A stretch of DNA of 64,000 nucleotides from Actinobacteria bacterium OV320. Lineage in GTDB: Bacteria; Actinomycetota; Actinomycetes; Streptomycetales; Streptomycetaceae. The translations under genes were made by a program, and so were the position numbers. The stretch spans positions 1 to 64,000 of the forward strand of contig LJCX01000026.1 in the NCBI GenBank assembly GCA_001298545.1. The letters are read 5' to 3'. Positions 35,822 to 43,189 of this stretch are shown here, in pieces. The stretch's first letter is position 1. Each line of letters opens with the position of its first letter. The notes under the pieces were generated by a model. That model worked only from the letters and a program-made list of their open reading frames with translations, did no database searches and had not been told where the DNA came from.

Positions 35822-36250
35822 ATGAGTGGGGACACGTACCTCGCCTACGACTATCCGCTGCTGAGCGCCTTCTGGACCATGATGGTGTTCTTCCTGTGGA
35901 TCATGTGGTTCGTCCTGCTGTTCCGGATCGTCGTGGACATCTTCCGGGACGACGAACTCAGCGGCTGGGCCAAGGCCGGCTGGCTGGTGTTCTGCATCGT
36001 GCTGCCCTTCCTGGGCGTCTTCGTCTACGTGATCGCGCGGGGCAAGAACATGGGACGCCGGGAGATCAAGCAGGCGCGCGACCAGCAACAGGCCTTCGAC
36101 AGCTATGTCCGCGAGACCGCCAAGGGCTCGGCGCCCACCAGCAGCGTCGAGGAACTCGCCAAGCTCTCGGAGATCCGTGCCCGCGGTGACATCACGGACG
36201 AGGAGTTCAACAGGGCCAAGCAGATGGTGCTGAGCGGCTCCCACCACTGA
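35822..36250 (+). CDS. PLDc_N / SHOCT-domain membrane protein
   Basis: A 142-residue protein. Two transmembrane helices (about residues 15-38 and 52-74) form a phospholipase-D-N-terminal-like (cardiolipin synthase N-terminal) unit. A C-terminal SHOCT motif (about 110-138, LAKLSEIRARGDITDEEFNRAKQ) follows. SHOCT is a short helical module found at the ends of many bacterial proteins. GGAGGAAG precedes ATG 35822. The frame extends upstream as compositional shadow only. The role is probably membrane-associated; nothing more can be said. Confidence 0.85.
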   Translation: MSGDTYLAYDYPLLSAFWTMMVFFLWIMWFVLLFRIVVDIFRDDELSGWAKAGWLVFCIVLPFLGVFVYVIARGKNMGRREIKQARDQQQAFDSYVRETAKGSAPTSSVEELAKLSEIRARGDITDEEFNRAKQMVLSGSHH

Positions 36251-36306
36251 GCACGCGGGAGCACACCCACGACACCGAGCCCACGCAACCGAATCGAGGC
36301 CTAGGG

Positions 36307-36741
36307 ATGACAGCGACACACCCCACCCACACGCCGTCGGCCAAGGGGCACGCGGCCAAACAGAACTGGGCCGAAGGCCTGATGGTCTTCGCCGCCGTCA
36401 CCCTCATGCTCGCCGGAGTGCTGGACATCTTCCGGGGCATCATGGGGATCGCCGAGGACGACGTCTTCCTCTCCACCCGCAACTACGTCTTCGCGTTCGA
36501 CCTCACCGGTTGGGGCTGGATCCACCTCGCCCTGGGCGCGGTCGCGGTGATCGTCAGCATGGGGCTGTTCCAGTCGGCGACGTGGGCGCGGGTCGCCGGC
36601 GTGGCCATCGCCGGGCTGATCGTCATCGCCAACTTCCTCTCCCTGCCGTACTACCCGGTGTGGTCCGTCGTGATGATCGCGTTCTCCGGGTTCATCATCT
36701 GGGCGCTGTGCGTGGTGAAGCCGGACAGGCCTGCGGACTGA
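36307..36741 (+). CDS. DUF7144-type four-helix membrane protein
   Basis: A 144-residue protein with four hydrophobic helices after a short N-terminus (LMVFAAVTLMLAGVLDI, then WGWIHLALGAVAVIVSM). It resembles the small actinobacterial membrane family now called DUF7144. It ends a run of co-directional small membrane genes, 56 bp after the SHOCT gene. The final codons GAC TGA are the start of a short repeat of GAC TGA CCG. Confidence 0.83.
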   Translation: MTATHPTHTPSAKGHAAKQNWAEGLMVFAAVTLMLAGVLDIFRGIMGIAEDDVFLSTRNYVFAFDLTGWGWIHLALGAVAVIVSMGLFQSATWARVAGVAIAGLIVIANFLSLPYYPVWSVVMIAFSGFIIWALCVVKPDRPAD

Positions 36742-36768
36742 CCGGACTGACCGGACTGGCCGGACTGC
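36736..36768. repeat. 9-bp tandem repeat carrying the stop codon
   Basis: GACTGACCG is repeated about three and a half times (36736-36768), the last copies reading GACTGGCCG and GACTGCCGG. The first unit contains the natural stop, so the next unit repeats TGA in frame. Confidence 0.9.
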
Positions 36769-36822
36769 CGGCCGGACCGACCGGAATCCCTCCCGTCCGC
36801 ACCATCAGGAAGGCGGTAGACG

Positions 36823-37662
36823 ATGTGCCGTTGGCTCGCCTACTCGGGAACCCCTGTCCTGCTCGAAACGATTCTCTACCGGCCGGAGCATTCGCTGATC
36901 GACCAGAGCCTGCACTCCAAGATGGGTGTGGAGACGACCAACGGTGACGGCTTCGGCGTCGGCTGGTACGGGCCCGACTCGGGCGACGGGACCCCCGCGG
37001 TGGTCCGGGAGATCGGCCCGGCGTGGAGCAACCGCAATCTGCGGGAGATCGCCGGTCACGTCCGCTCACCGCTGTTCTTCGCGCACATCCGGGCCTCGAC
37101 CGGCTCGGCGGTGCAGCAGACCAACTCCCACCCGTTCCGGCACGGGCGCTGGATGTGGATGCACAACGGCGCGATCGCCGACTTCCATCGGATGCGCCGG
37201 GACCTCGCCCTCTCCGTCGACCCGCAGCTCTTCCTCGACATCGAGGGGTCGACGGACTCCGAGATGATGTTCTACCTGGCTCTCACCCTCGGCCTGGAGG
37301 AGGATCCACCGGGCGCCGTCGCCCGGATGGTCGGCCTGGTGGAGCGCACCGGCCACGCGCACGGGGTGGAGTACCCGGTCCAGATGACGGTCGCCGTGAC
37401 CGACGGAGAACGGCTGTGGGCCTTCCGCTACTCCAGCCAGGGAGACTCACGCTCGCTGTTCTACAGCACGCGGGTGGAGACGCTCCGGTCGCTCCACCCC
37501 GACCTGGGTTTCCTGCGCGAGGTGTCCGACGAGACCCGGCTCATCGTCTCCGAGCCCTTGGGCGACATGCCCGGCGCCTGGAACAAGGTCCCCGAGAGCA
37601 CGTACGGCGTGGTGCAGCCCGGAGGGGACGACATCGTCCACTTCGCCCCGCAGGCGGCTTAG
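36823..37662 (+). CDS. class II glutamine amidotransferase
   Basis: A 279-residue Ntn-hydrolase. After Met removal, Cys2 (MCRWLAYSG) would be the N-terminal nucleophile. TTNGDGFGVGWYG, HIRASTGSAVQQTNSHPF and MWMHNGAI are conserved glutamine-site motifs. It resembles EgtC/YafJ-type enzymes. EgtC hydrolyses a gamma-glutamyl bond in ergothioneine synthesis, but the other egt genes are not here, so the substrate is open. The start is fixed by the catalytic cysteine at position 2; the ATG follows AAGGCGG. Confidence 0.9.
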   Translation: MCRWLAYSGTPVLLETILYRPEHSLIDQSLHSKMGVETTNGDGFGVGWYGPDSGDGTPAVVREIGPAWSNRNLREIAGHVRSPLFFAHIRASTGSAVQQTNSHPFRHGRWMWMHNGAIADFHRMRRDLALSVDPQLFLDIEGSTDSEMMFYLALTLGLEEDPPGAVARMVGLVERTGHAHGVEYPVQMTVAVTDGERLWAFRYSSQGDSRSLFYSTRVETLRSLHPDLGFLREVSDETRLIVSEPLGDMPGAWNKVPESTYGVVQPGGDDIVHFAPQAA

Positions 37663-37721
37663 TCCGTAGATGTCCATGGGCGGCGATGGGCGGCCCTGGA
37701 CATCCACGCTGCCCAGGGACA

Positions 37722-38525
37722 TCAGTGCACGGAGAAGCCGCCGTCGACGAAGAGCGACTGCCCGGTGACATAGCCGGAGGAGCGGCCGGCCAGGAACACC
37801 GCGGCCCCGGCGAAGTCCTCGGCCAGGCCGTTGCGCCCGACCATCGTGCGCGCGGCCAGCGCCGCCACCTTCTCCGGGTCGGACTGCAGGCGCATGTTGA
37901 GGGGTGTCAGCACGAAGCCGGGCACCAGCGTGTTGCAGGTGACGCCGTAGGGCGACCACGCCTCGGCCTGGGAGCGGGCCAGCGACTCCAGGGCCCCCTT
38001 GGAGACGCCGTAGGCGCCGCTCTGGACGAACGCGCGGTGTGCCTGCTGGGACGTGATGTGGATGATCCGTCCGAAGCCGCGCTCGGCCATCCCGGGCCCG
38101 AACCGCAGGCCCAGCAGATAGGGCGCCTCCAGGTTCACCGCCATCGTGGCGTCCCACACCTCCTCGCCCAACTCGCCCATCGGCGGCCGCAGGTTGATCC
38201 CGGCGCAGTTGACGAGGATGTCGGGCTCGCCGTACACCGCCGCCGCCTGCTCCGCGGCGGCGCGCACCCCGTCGCGGGTGCTCAGGTCGGCGCTCACCCA
38301 GGCCGCCCGGCAGCCGTCCGCCGTCAGCTCGTCGACCGTGGCGGCCAGCTCCGCCTCCTTGCGCGCCACGATCACCACGCGCGCCCCCGCCCGGGCGAGG
38401 GCGCCGGCGATGGCCCGGCCGATGCCGGAACTGCCGCCGGTCACCAGGGCGACCCGGCCGTCCAGCGAGAACAGTTCGGAGAGATAGGCGTCCGGGGTGC
38501 CGTGCGAGGGGCTGCTGGAAGTCAT
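37722..38525 (-). CDS. SDR-family oxidoreductase
   Basis: A 267-residue classical short-chain dehydrogenase: nucleotide motif TGGSSGIG (about residue 30), NCAG (about 112), catalytic serine in HITSQQ, and YGVSK (tyrosine and lysine, about residues 178-182). The C-terminus GQSLFVDGGFSVH is typical. The closest families by eye are gluconate-5-dehydrogenase-like SDRs. The substrate is unassigned. It is transcribed alone and is divergent from the PadR gene. Confidence 0.9.
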   Translation of the reverse strand: MTSSSPSHGTPDAYLSELFSLDGRVALVTGGSSGIGRAIAGALARAGARVVIVARKEAELAATVDELTADGCRAAWVSADLSTRDGVRAAAEQAAAVYGEPDILVNCAGINLRPPMGELGEEVWDATMAVNLEAPYLLGLRFGPGMAERGFGRIIHITSQQAHRAFVQSGAYGVSKGALESLARSQAEAWSPYGVTCNTLVPGFVLTPLNMRLQSDPEKVAALAARTMVGRNGLAEDFAGAAVFLAGRSSGYVTGQSLFVDGGFSVH

Positions 38526-38655
38526 GTCCGCACCCTAGACGGCCTCCGCACCCCGGCCGGCGGACGGTCTCGCACCTCGGACGGCGGACGGTCTCCGCAG
38601 CTCGGACGGCCCGCGCACGCAGGGATGCCCGGGTCCCTTGTCAAGCGAACTGTTC

Positions 38656-38691
38656 CGATATATCGTTGACGCATCGCGACAGATCAACGAT
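38656..38691 (+). promoter_or_regulatory. PadR-type operator
   Basis: The palindrome CGATATATCG (38656-38665) overlaps the inverted pair ATCGTTGA (38662-38669) and TCAACGAT (38684-38691). It lies 22-57 bp before the PadR start codon, in an AT-rich patch, so autorepression is likely. Confidence 0.75.
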
Positions 38692-38712
38692 GGAATGAAG
38701 GAGTGGTTTGCG

Positions 38713-39333
38713 ATGCGTACCCACGGATTCGAGCGTGGACATGGACAGGACGGCCCCCGGCGTGGCCGCGGCAGCTTCGACGGACGGCGGGCGGCCTTCG
38801 GGCCCTTCGGTCCGGGTGGCCCCGGCGGTCCCGGCTTCGGGCCGGGCTTCGGTGGCCCCTGGGGCGGACGAGGGCGTGGCGGACCCAGGGGGAGGGCGCG
38901 GCGCGGTGACGTGCGGGCCTCGATCCTGGCCCTGCTCAAGGACCGGCCCATGCACGGCTACGAGATGATCCAGGAGATCGCCGAACGCAGCGGCGGGGCG
39001 TGGAAGCCCAGCCCGGGCTCGGTGTACCCCACCCTCCAGCTGCTGGAGGACGAGGGCCTGATCAGCAGTGAGAGCGAAGGCGGCAAGAAGCTGTTCTCGC
39101 TCACCGACGAAGGCCGCACGGCCGCCGAGGAGGGCCCCGAGGCCCCCTGGGAGGAGGCCTCGCGCGGGGTCGACTGGGAGGCTCTCAGTGAGATCCGCCA
39201 GGCCGGCTTCGGTCTGATGGAGGCCTTCGGGCAGGTCTGGAAGACCGGCAGCAAGGAGCAGCGCGAAAAGGCGCTCACGGTCATCAACGACGCCCGTAAG
39301 AAGCTGTATCTGATCCTCGCCGACGAGGACTGA
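38713..39333 (+). CDS. PadR-family transcriptional regulator
   Basis: A 206-residue regulator. The first ~65 residues are a striking low-complexity Gly/Pro/Phe/Arg stretch. The PadR winged helix follows (about residues 70-150: LLKDRPMHGYEMIQEI, SPGSVYPTLQLLEDEGLI). A C-terminal helix (about 160-206) would mediate dimerisation. AAGGAG lies about 10 bases before ATG 38713; the frame is open upstream to 38638. A clear palindromic site upstream suggests self-repression. No efflux gene is adjacent, so its other targets are unknown. Confidence 0.88.
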   Translation: MRTHGFERGHGQDGPRRGRGSFDGRRAAFGPFGPGGPGGPGFGPGFGGPWGGRGRGGPRGRARRGDVRASILALLKDRPMHGYEMIQEIAERSGGAWKPSPGSVYPTLQLLEDEGLISSESEGGKKLFSLTDEGRTAAEEGPEAPWEEASRGVDWEALSEIRQAGFGLMEAFGQVWKTGSKEQREKALTVINDARKKLYLILADED

Positions 39334-39352
39334 TCGCCGTACGGCGATGCCG

Positions 39353-39384
39353 AGGCGCCCCGCGGAATCATCCGCGGGGCGCCT
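39353..39384. terminator. bidirectional terminator between PadR and SRPBCC genes
   Basis: AGGCGCCCCGCGGA pairs perfectly with TCCGCGGGGCGCCT over 14 bp around an ATCA loop, followed by TCG. It lies between the convergent stops at 39333 and 39409. Confidence 0.9.
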
Positions 39385-39408
39385 TCGCGTGCCGGGCGCC
39401 TCGCCCGG

Positions 39409-39837
39409 TCAGGCGACCAGTCCGCCCAGCTTGCGCAGCGACTCGTTCAGTGCGGCCGTGCCCGAGTCCTTGAGCCTGCCCGCCATCAGCGATACGGCCG
39501 CCCCCGTGAACTCGCCGTCGATGCGGACCGTCGTGGCGTCCCCGTCGGGGGTCAGGGTGTAGCGGGTGGTGACGGACACCGCCATCGGGCCCTTCCCGCG
39601 GATGGCCAGCAACCGGGCGGGCTCCAGTTCCGCCACGGTCCACTCGACCTCGGCCGGGAACCCCATGAGCTTCATGTTCTCCTGGAAGGTCGCGCCCACT
39701 TCGAGGGTCTCGGGGCCGCCCTCGGGGAAGTTGGTGTGGGTCGCGTTCCACTCCCCGTACGCCGGCCAGTCGGTGAGCTGGGCCCACACCTTCTCGGCCG
39801 GTGCCTGGATGCGTGCCTCCGCGCTGACTTCGGCCAT
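39409..39837 (-). CDS. SRPBCC-fold (CoxG-like) protein
   Basis: A 142-residue protein with the START/SRPBCC lipid-binding cup fold: EARIQAPAEKVWAQLTDWPAY at the N-terminus, then alternating strands and a long C-terminal helix. Such proteins bind hydrophobic ligands or help enzyme assembly. ATG 39837 is the only start that gives the usual MAEVSAEARI. A perfect palindrome, CTGACG-AAC-CGTCAG, lies 78-92 bp upstream and probably controls it. The ligand is unknown. Confidence 0.88.
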   Translation of the reverse strand: MAEVSAEARIQAPAEKVWAQLTDWPAYGEWNATHTNFPEGGPETLEVGATFQENMKLMGFPAEVEWTVAELEPARLLAIRGKGPMAVSVTTRYTLTPDGDATTVRIDGEFTGAAVSLMAGRLKDSGTAALNESLRKLGGLVA

Positions 39838-39914
39838 GCGACCACCTCTTCGTGTCGGGCAACTGGGGGCTGCGGTGTCGCGGAACGTAGCTCCAGGGCC
39901 TCGAACATTCAATA

Positions 39915-39929
39915 CTGACGAACCGTCAG
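39915..39929 (-). promoter_or_regulatory. palindromic operator upstream of the SRPBCC gene
   Basis: CTGACG-AAC-CGTCAG is a perfect 15-bp palindrome around a 3-base centre, the shape typical of TetR-family sites near lipid genes. No TetR gene is in the window. Confidence 0.65.
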
Positions 39930-40096
39930 GAAATGTGGAGAGGGCGTACGACAAGTCGGCGCCCGCCCCGGTGGGGGAAGCGCCTGATCTCATCCGTAGG
40001 GAGGAGATTCCGACGGCCGGGGTCCGCTCAGTGTGGGACGCGAAGATGCTCCCCGCCGGGGATGACCGCGCCCGGCCGGACTGATGGGGTGGGGTT

Positions 40097-40657
40097 GTGC
40101 AATCCCGTACTTCCCGGCAGTCGCCCCACAACCCGGTGGCGCACGGCATGGACGACGACCCCAGGCTCGCCGCCGAGCCCGCGGCGGCGTTCGCCGCCGC
40201 CCGTCGCAGGGCGGTGCGGGACGGGGACCGGCAGATCGACACCGCCCACCTGCTGCACTCGCTCCTGGAGCAGGACCCGCAGGTGCGCGCCGCCTTCGAC
40301 GGCGGACCTCAGCTCGCCCGGCTGCTCGGCTACCTCGTCCAGCGCAGCATCGGCTACGGCCTGCGCTGGCAGAGCGGAGTCGAGGACTCCGGGACCCTGC
40401 CCGTCGTGACGGTCGTCGAGGGTCTCTCCCCACTGGCCGCGGCCGCGCTGGAGCACGCGTGCGTGCGGGCCGCCCGGCGCGACGGAGCGCGGGCCCGGGG
40501 CGTCGACCTGCTCGCGGCGATCGTCGCGGACCCGCAGGCGCGGGCCGTCGAGGTGCTGACCCGCGCCGCCGTCGACGTCCACGCACTGCGCGCACGGATC
40601 GAGGACGGTCCGCAGGAGCGCGAGGCCCGCGCGGGAGGCGGCCGAGGCGCCTGCTGA
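40097..40657 (+). CDS. Clp N-terminal-domain protein
   Basis: A 186-residue protein similar to the ClpA/ClpC N-terminal domain and lacking an ATPase: DRQIDTAHLLHSLLEQDPQVRAAF near residue 45 and RARGVDLLAAIV near 135 mark the two Clp-N repeats. Free-standing Clp-N proteins may be adaptors or substrate receptors for Clp proteases; this is inference. The GTG has GGGTGGGG before it. The C-terminal tail is charged and Gly-rich. It is a single gene between the SRPBCC gene and a transporter. Confidence 0.82.
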   Translation: MQSRTSRQSPHNPVAHGMDDDPRLAAEPAAAFAAARRRAVRDGDRQIDTAHLLHSLLEQDPQVRAAFDGGPQLARLLGYLVQRSIGYGLRWQSGVEDSGTLPVVTVVEGLSPLAAAALEHACVRAARRDGARARGVDLLAAIVADPQARAVEVLTRAAVDVHALRARIEDGPQEREARAGGGRGAC

Positions 40658-40745
40658 GCCCGCCCCGGCCGCCCTCGCCCGGCGTTCTCGCCCTGCAGTC
40701 GGGCCGTCCAGCCGATGAGACAGGTGTCAACGGGGATGACGCTCA

Positions 40746-40762
40746 TGTCATCGCCTGTCATC
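40746..40762 (+). promoter_or_regulatory. direct repeats before the first EamA gene
   Basis: TGTCATC occurs at 40746-40752 and 40756-40762, ten bases apart, with an inverted GATGAC at 40735-40740. The sites lie 15-42 bp before the chosen start and look like a repressor or MarR-type site. Confidence 0.45.
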
Positions 40763-40776
40763 ATGTGCCGGTGCAT

Positions 40777-41769
40777 ATGTCTGTGAGCAGTGAGGGCAAT
40801 CGGGGAAAGGGCATCGGGCTCGGTCTGGCGATCGGGTCGGCCATCGCCTTCGGCGGATCCGGGGTCGCGGCCAAGCCGCTGATCGAGGCCGGCCTCGATC
40901 CGCTGCACGTGGTGTGGCTACGGGTGACCGGCGCGGCCCTGGTGATGCTGCCGCTCGCCGTACGGCACCGCGCCCTGCTGCGCACCCGCCCGGCGCTGCT
41001 CGCCGGGTTCGGTCTGCTCGGCGTGGCGGGAGTGCAGGCGTTCTACTTCGCCGCGATCTCCCGCATCCCGGTCGGTGTCGCGCTGCTCGTCGAGTACCTG
41101 GCGCCCGCGCTGGTGCTCGGCTGGGTGCGGTTCGTGCAGCGGCGGCCGGTGACGCGCGCCGCCGCGCTCGGCGTGATCCTCGCCGTGGGCGGGCTGGCCT
41201 GTGTCGTCGAGGTCTGGTCGGGCCTGAGTTTCGACGTCGTCGGGCTGCTGCTCGCGCTCGCGGCCGCCTGCTGCCAGGTCGGCTACTTCGTCCTGTCCGA
41301 CCAGGGCAGCGACTCCGGGGACGACGCCCCCGATCCGCTCGGCGTCATCGCGTACGGCCTCCTCGTGGGCGCCGTCGTCCTGACCGCCGTCTCCCGCCCC
41401 TGGGGCATGGACTGGTCCGCGCTCGCCCACACCGCCGGCATGAACGGCACCGAGGTCCCCGCCTGGCTGCTGCTCGCCTGGATCGTGCTCATCGCGACGG
41501 TGGTCGCGTACGTCACCGGCGTGGTCTCCGTGCGCCGGCTCTCTCCCCAGGTCGCGGGTGTGGTGGCCTGCCTGGAGGCGGTCATCGCGACGGTCCTGGC
41601 GTGGGTGCTGCTCGGCGAGCACCTCTCGGCGCCGCAGATCGTGGGCGGGGCGGTGGTTCTCCTGGGCGCCTTCATCGCGCAGTCGTCCGCGCCGGCCAAG
41701 GGCGCCGCGGAGCCGGTGGCCGGCGGCAGCCCCGAAAGGGAACTGTCGGCCCGCGGAACGGCCGCCTAG
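40777..41769 (+). CDS. EamA/DMT-family transporter
   Basis: A 330-residue drug/metabolite exporter with ten hydrophobic helices in two EamA repeats (about residues 12-140 and 155-300). GSAIAFGGSGVAAKPL opens the first repeat, and ATVLAWVLLGEHLSAPQIVGG is the typical last-helix motif. The substrate is unknown. ATG 40777 was chosen from several nearby GTG/ATG codons; no Shine-Dalgarno is evident, so a leaderless mRNA is possible. Direct repeats upstream may be operator sites. Confidence 0.88.
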   Translation: MSVSSEGNRGKGIGLGLAIGSAIAFGGSGVAAKPLIEAGLDPLHVVWLRVTGAALVMLPLAVRHRALLRTRPALLAGFGLLGVAGVQAFYFAAISRIPVGVALLVEYLAPALVLGWVRFVQRRPVTRAAALGVILAVGGLACVVEVWSGLSFDVVGLLLALAAACCQVGYFVLSDQGSDSGDDAPDPLGVIAYGLLVGAVVLTAVSRPWGMDWSALAHTAGMNGTEVPAWLLLAWIVLIATVVAYVTGVVSVRRLSPQVAGVVACLEAVIATVLAWVLLGEHLSAPQIVGGAVVLLGAFIAQSSAPAKGAAEPVAGGSPERELSARGTAA

Positions 41770-41831
41770 CTCCCGGTCGCACCGGGCGCCCGCCCTTGTC
41801 CCGCGCCCTCCCGTACGCCCGGCCCGGGCGG

Positions 41832-42464
41832 TCAGGCCCGGCGTCGTCGCGACAGGTGCTCGCCGGCCGCCGCGTCGCGCGGGCCGCCGCGGGCGGCCAG
41901 GCCGGCGGCGATGCGGTCCTGGGTCTCGCTCGGCCGGTGGGCCGCGTACTTGAACTTGGCCCGTACGCCGGTCACCTCGAGCCGGACACCACGGATGCCG
42001 GAGAGCAGACGGCCGTACGGGGCCTCGCCGACCGTGGGCCGGGCGGAGCCACCCTCGGGCTGGAAGTGACCCAACTGGCGTGTGAGCAGCTCGGCCTTGG
42101 CGGTCGGATCGTCCACGATGTGAGCCGTGCAGCGGAGTTGCACCGCCGCGTAGAAGCTCGTCGGGGTGCCGTGCTCGGCGGGGGCACCCGGCGGTGCCTG
42201 CCACGGGCCGGGTACGAACACGTAGTCGTCGACCACGCTGAGGATCACGGTCGGGTCCGCCTCCAGGGCGGGCCACAGCGGGTTGGGGCGGGCCAGATGG
42301 GTGATGGCCTCGCCCGTGTCGGGGTCGTAGGCGAAGTGCAGCGGCTGGACGAACGGCGGCTCGCCCGGCAGGCCGTTGACGGCGAGCTGGCCGAAGTCGT
42401 GGGCGGACAGCCAGGTGCGCCACTCGCCGTCGTCGTGGGGCGCGTCCCAGGGGTGGATGAGCAT
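41832..42464 (-). CDS. FMN-binding negative regulator-like protein (PaiB type)
   Basis: A 210-residue protein of the PaiB/flavin-nucleotide-binding family: MLIHPWDAP start, GQLAVNGLPGEPPFVQPLHF, AHLARPNPLW-like segment (THLARPNPLW) and a C-terminal RPSETQDR. PaiB of Bacillus acts with PaiA in polyamine-related control, but most homologues are uncharacterised flavin or haem binders. ATG 42464 overlaps the stop of the next upstream gene by one base (TGATG), so the pair with the 42464-43159 gene is coupled. Confidence 0.85.
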   Translation of the reverse strand: MLIHPWDAPHDDGEWRTWLSAHDFGQLAVNGLPGEPPFVQPLHFAYDPDTGEAITHLARPNPLWPALEADPTVILSVVDDYVFVPGPWQAPPGAPAEHGTPTSFYAAVQLRCTAHIVDDPTAKAELLTRQLGHFQPEGGSARPTVGEAPYGRLLSGIRGVRLEVTGVRAKFKYAAHRPSETQDRIAAGLAARGGPRDAAAGEHLSRRRRA

Positions 42465-43159
42465 CACGGCACCGCGAGGTAGTCGGGGAGCTCGATGCCG
42501 GGGGCGAGGTCGGCCTCCGGGAGGGGCGCGTCGTAGCCCTTGCGCAGCGGGAGCACGCCGGCCCAGTGGGGGAGGGTGAGGTCCTCCGGTTCCTCGTTCA
42601 CCCCGCCGGTGCGGGTCTTGGCCGAGACCTCGTTCAGGTCGAGGCGGATCACCGCGGTCGCCGCCAGCTCCTTCTTGTTGGCGGGGCGCGAGTCGGCGGC
42701 CCGGCCCGGGACGACATGGTCGACGAGGGCGTCGAGCGCGGTGAGCTTCTCCTGCGGGTCCGTCACGTCGTACGCGATGCCGTGCACCACGACCGAGCGG
42801 TAGTTGATCGAGTGGTGGAAGGCCGAGCGGGCCAGCACCAGGCCGTCGACATGCGTCACCGTCAGGCACACCGGCAGCCCCGGGTCCGCCTGGCCCGTCA
42901 TGCGCAGCGGGCGCGAGCCCGTGGAGCCGTGCACGTACAGCGTCTCGCCGACCCTGCCGTACAGGGTCGGCAGCACGACCGGCGCGCCGTCGCGGACGAA
43001 ACCGAGGTGGCAGACGTAGCCCTCGTCGAGTATCGCGTGCACGAGGTCCCTGTCGTACGAGGCCTTCTGCGCGGACCGCGTGGGGATCGTGCGGTCGGTC
43101 GGGGTGTAGGCGGCGGTCCCTGTCGTCGTCTCCGGGGTCCCCTGCATGGCGTTCTCCAT
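42464..43159 (-). CDS. pyridoxamine-phosphate-oxidase-like flavoprotein
   Basis: A 231-residue PPOX-fold protein with the split-barrel segments YVCHLGFVRDGAPVVLPTLYG, YVHGSTGSRPLR and HSINYRSVVVHG. It probably binds FMN, F420 or PLP. It starts only 24 bp from a divergent MocR-type PLP regulator, whose candidate operator overlaps this promoter, so a PLP-linked or nitrogen-linked role is plausible. ATG 43159 was chosen, with ATG 43147 as an alternative. Confidence 0.87.
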   Translation of the reverse strand: MENAMQGTPETTTGTAAYTPTDRTIPTRSAQKASYDRDLVHAILDEGYVCHLGFVRDGAPVVLPTLYGRVGETLYVHGSTGSRPLRMTGQADPGLPVCLTVTHVDGLVLARSAFHHSINYRSVVVHGIAYDVTDPQEKLTALDALVDHVVPGRAADSRPANKKELAATAVIRLDLNEVSAKTRTGGVNEEPEDLTLPHWAGVLPLRKGYDAPLPEADLAPGIELPDYLAVP

Positions 43160-43189
43160 TGCACTAGTGCATAATAGGCTTTGTGCTAG
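43160..43189. promoter_or_regulatory. MocR operator candidate
   Basis: TGCACTAGTGCA is a perfect 12-bp palindrome (43160-43171). The half-site TGTGCTAG recurs at 43182-43189 overlapping the GTG start of the regulator. Inverted plus direct copies match the way MocR-type dimers bind. Confidence 0.75.

Noticed and set aside
36736..36947. Read-through extension of the DUF7144 protein past its TGA
   Set aside because: The TGA is repeated in frame in the next unit, so extension is blocked twice and no conserved sequence follows.
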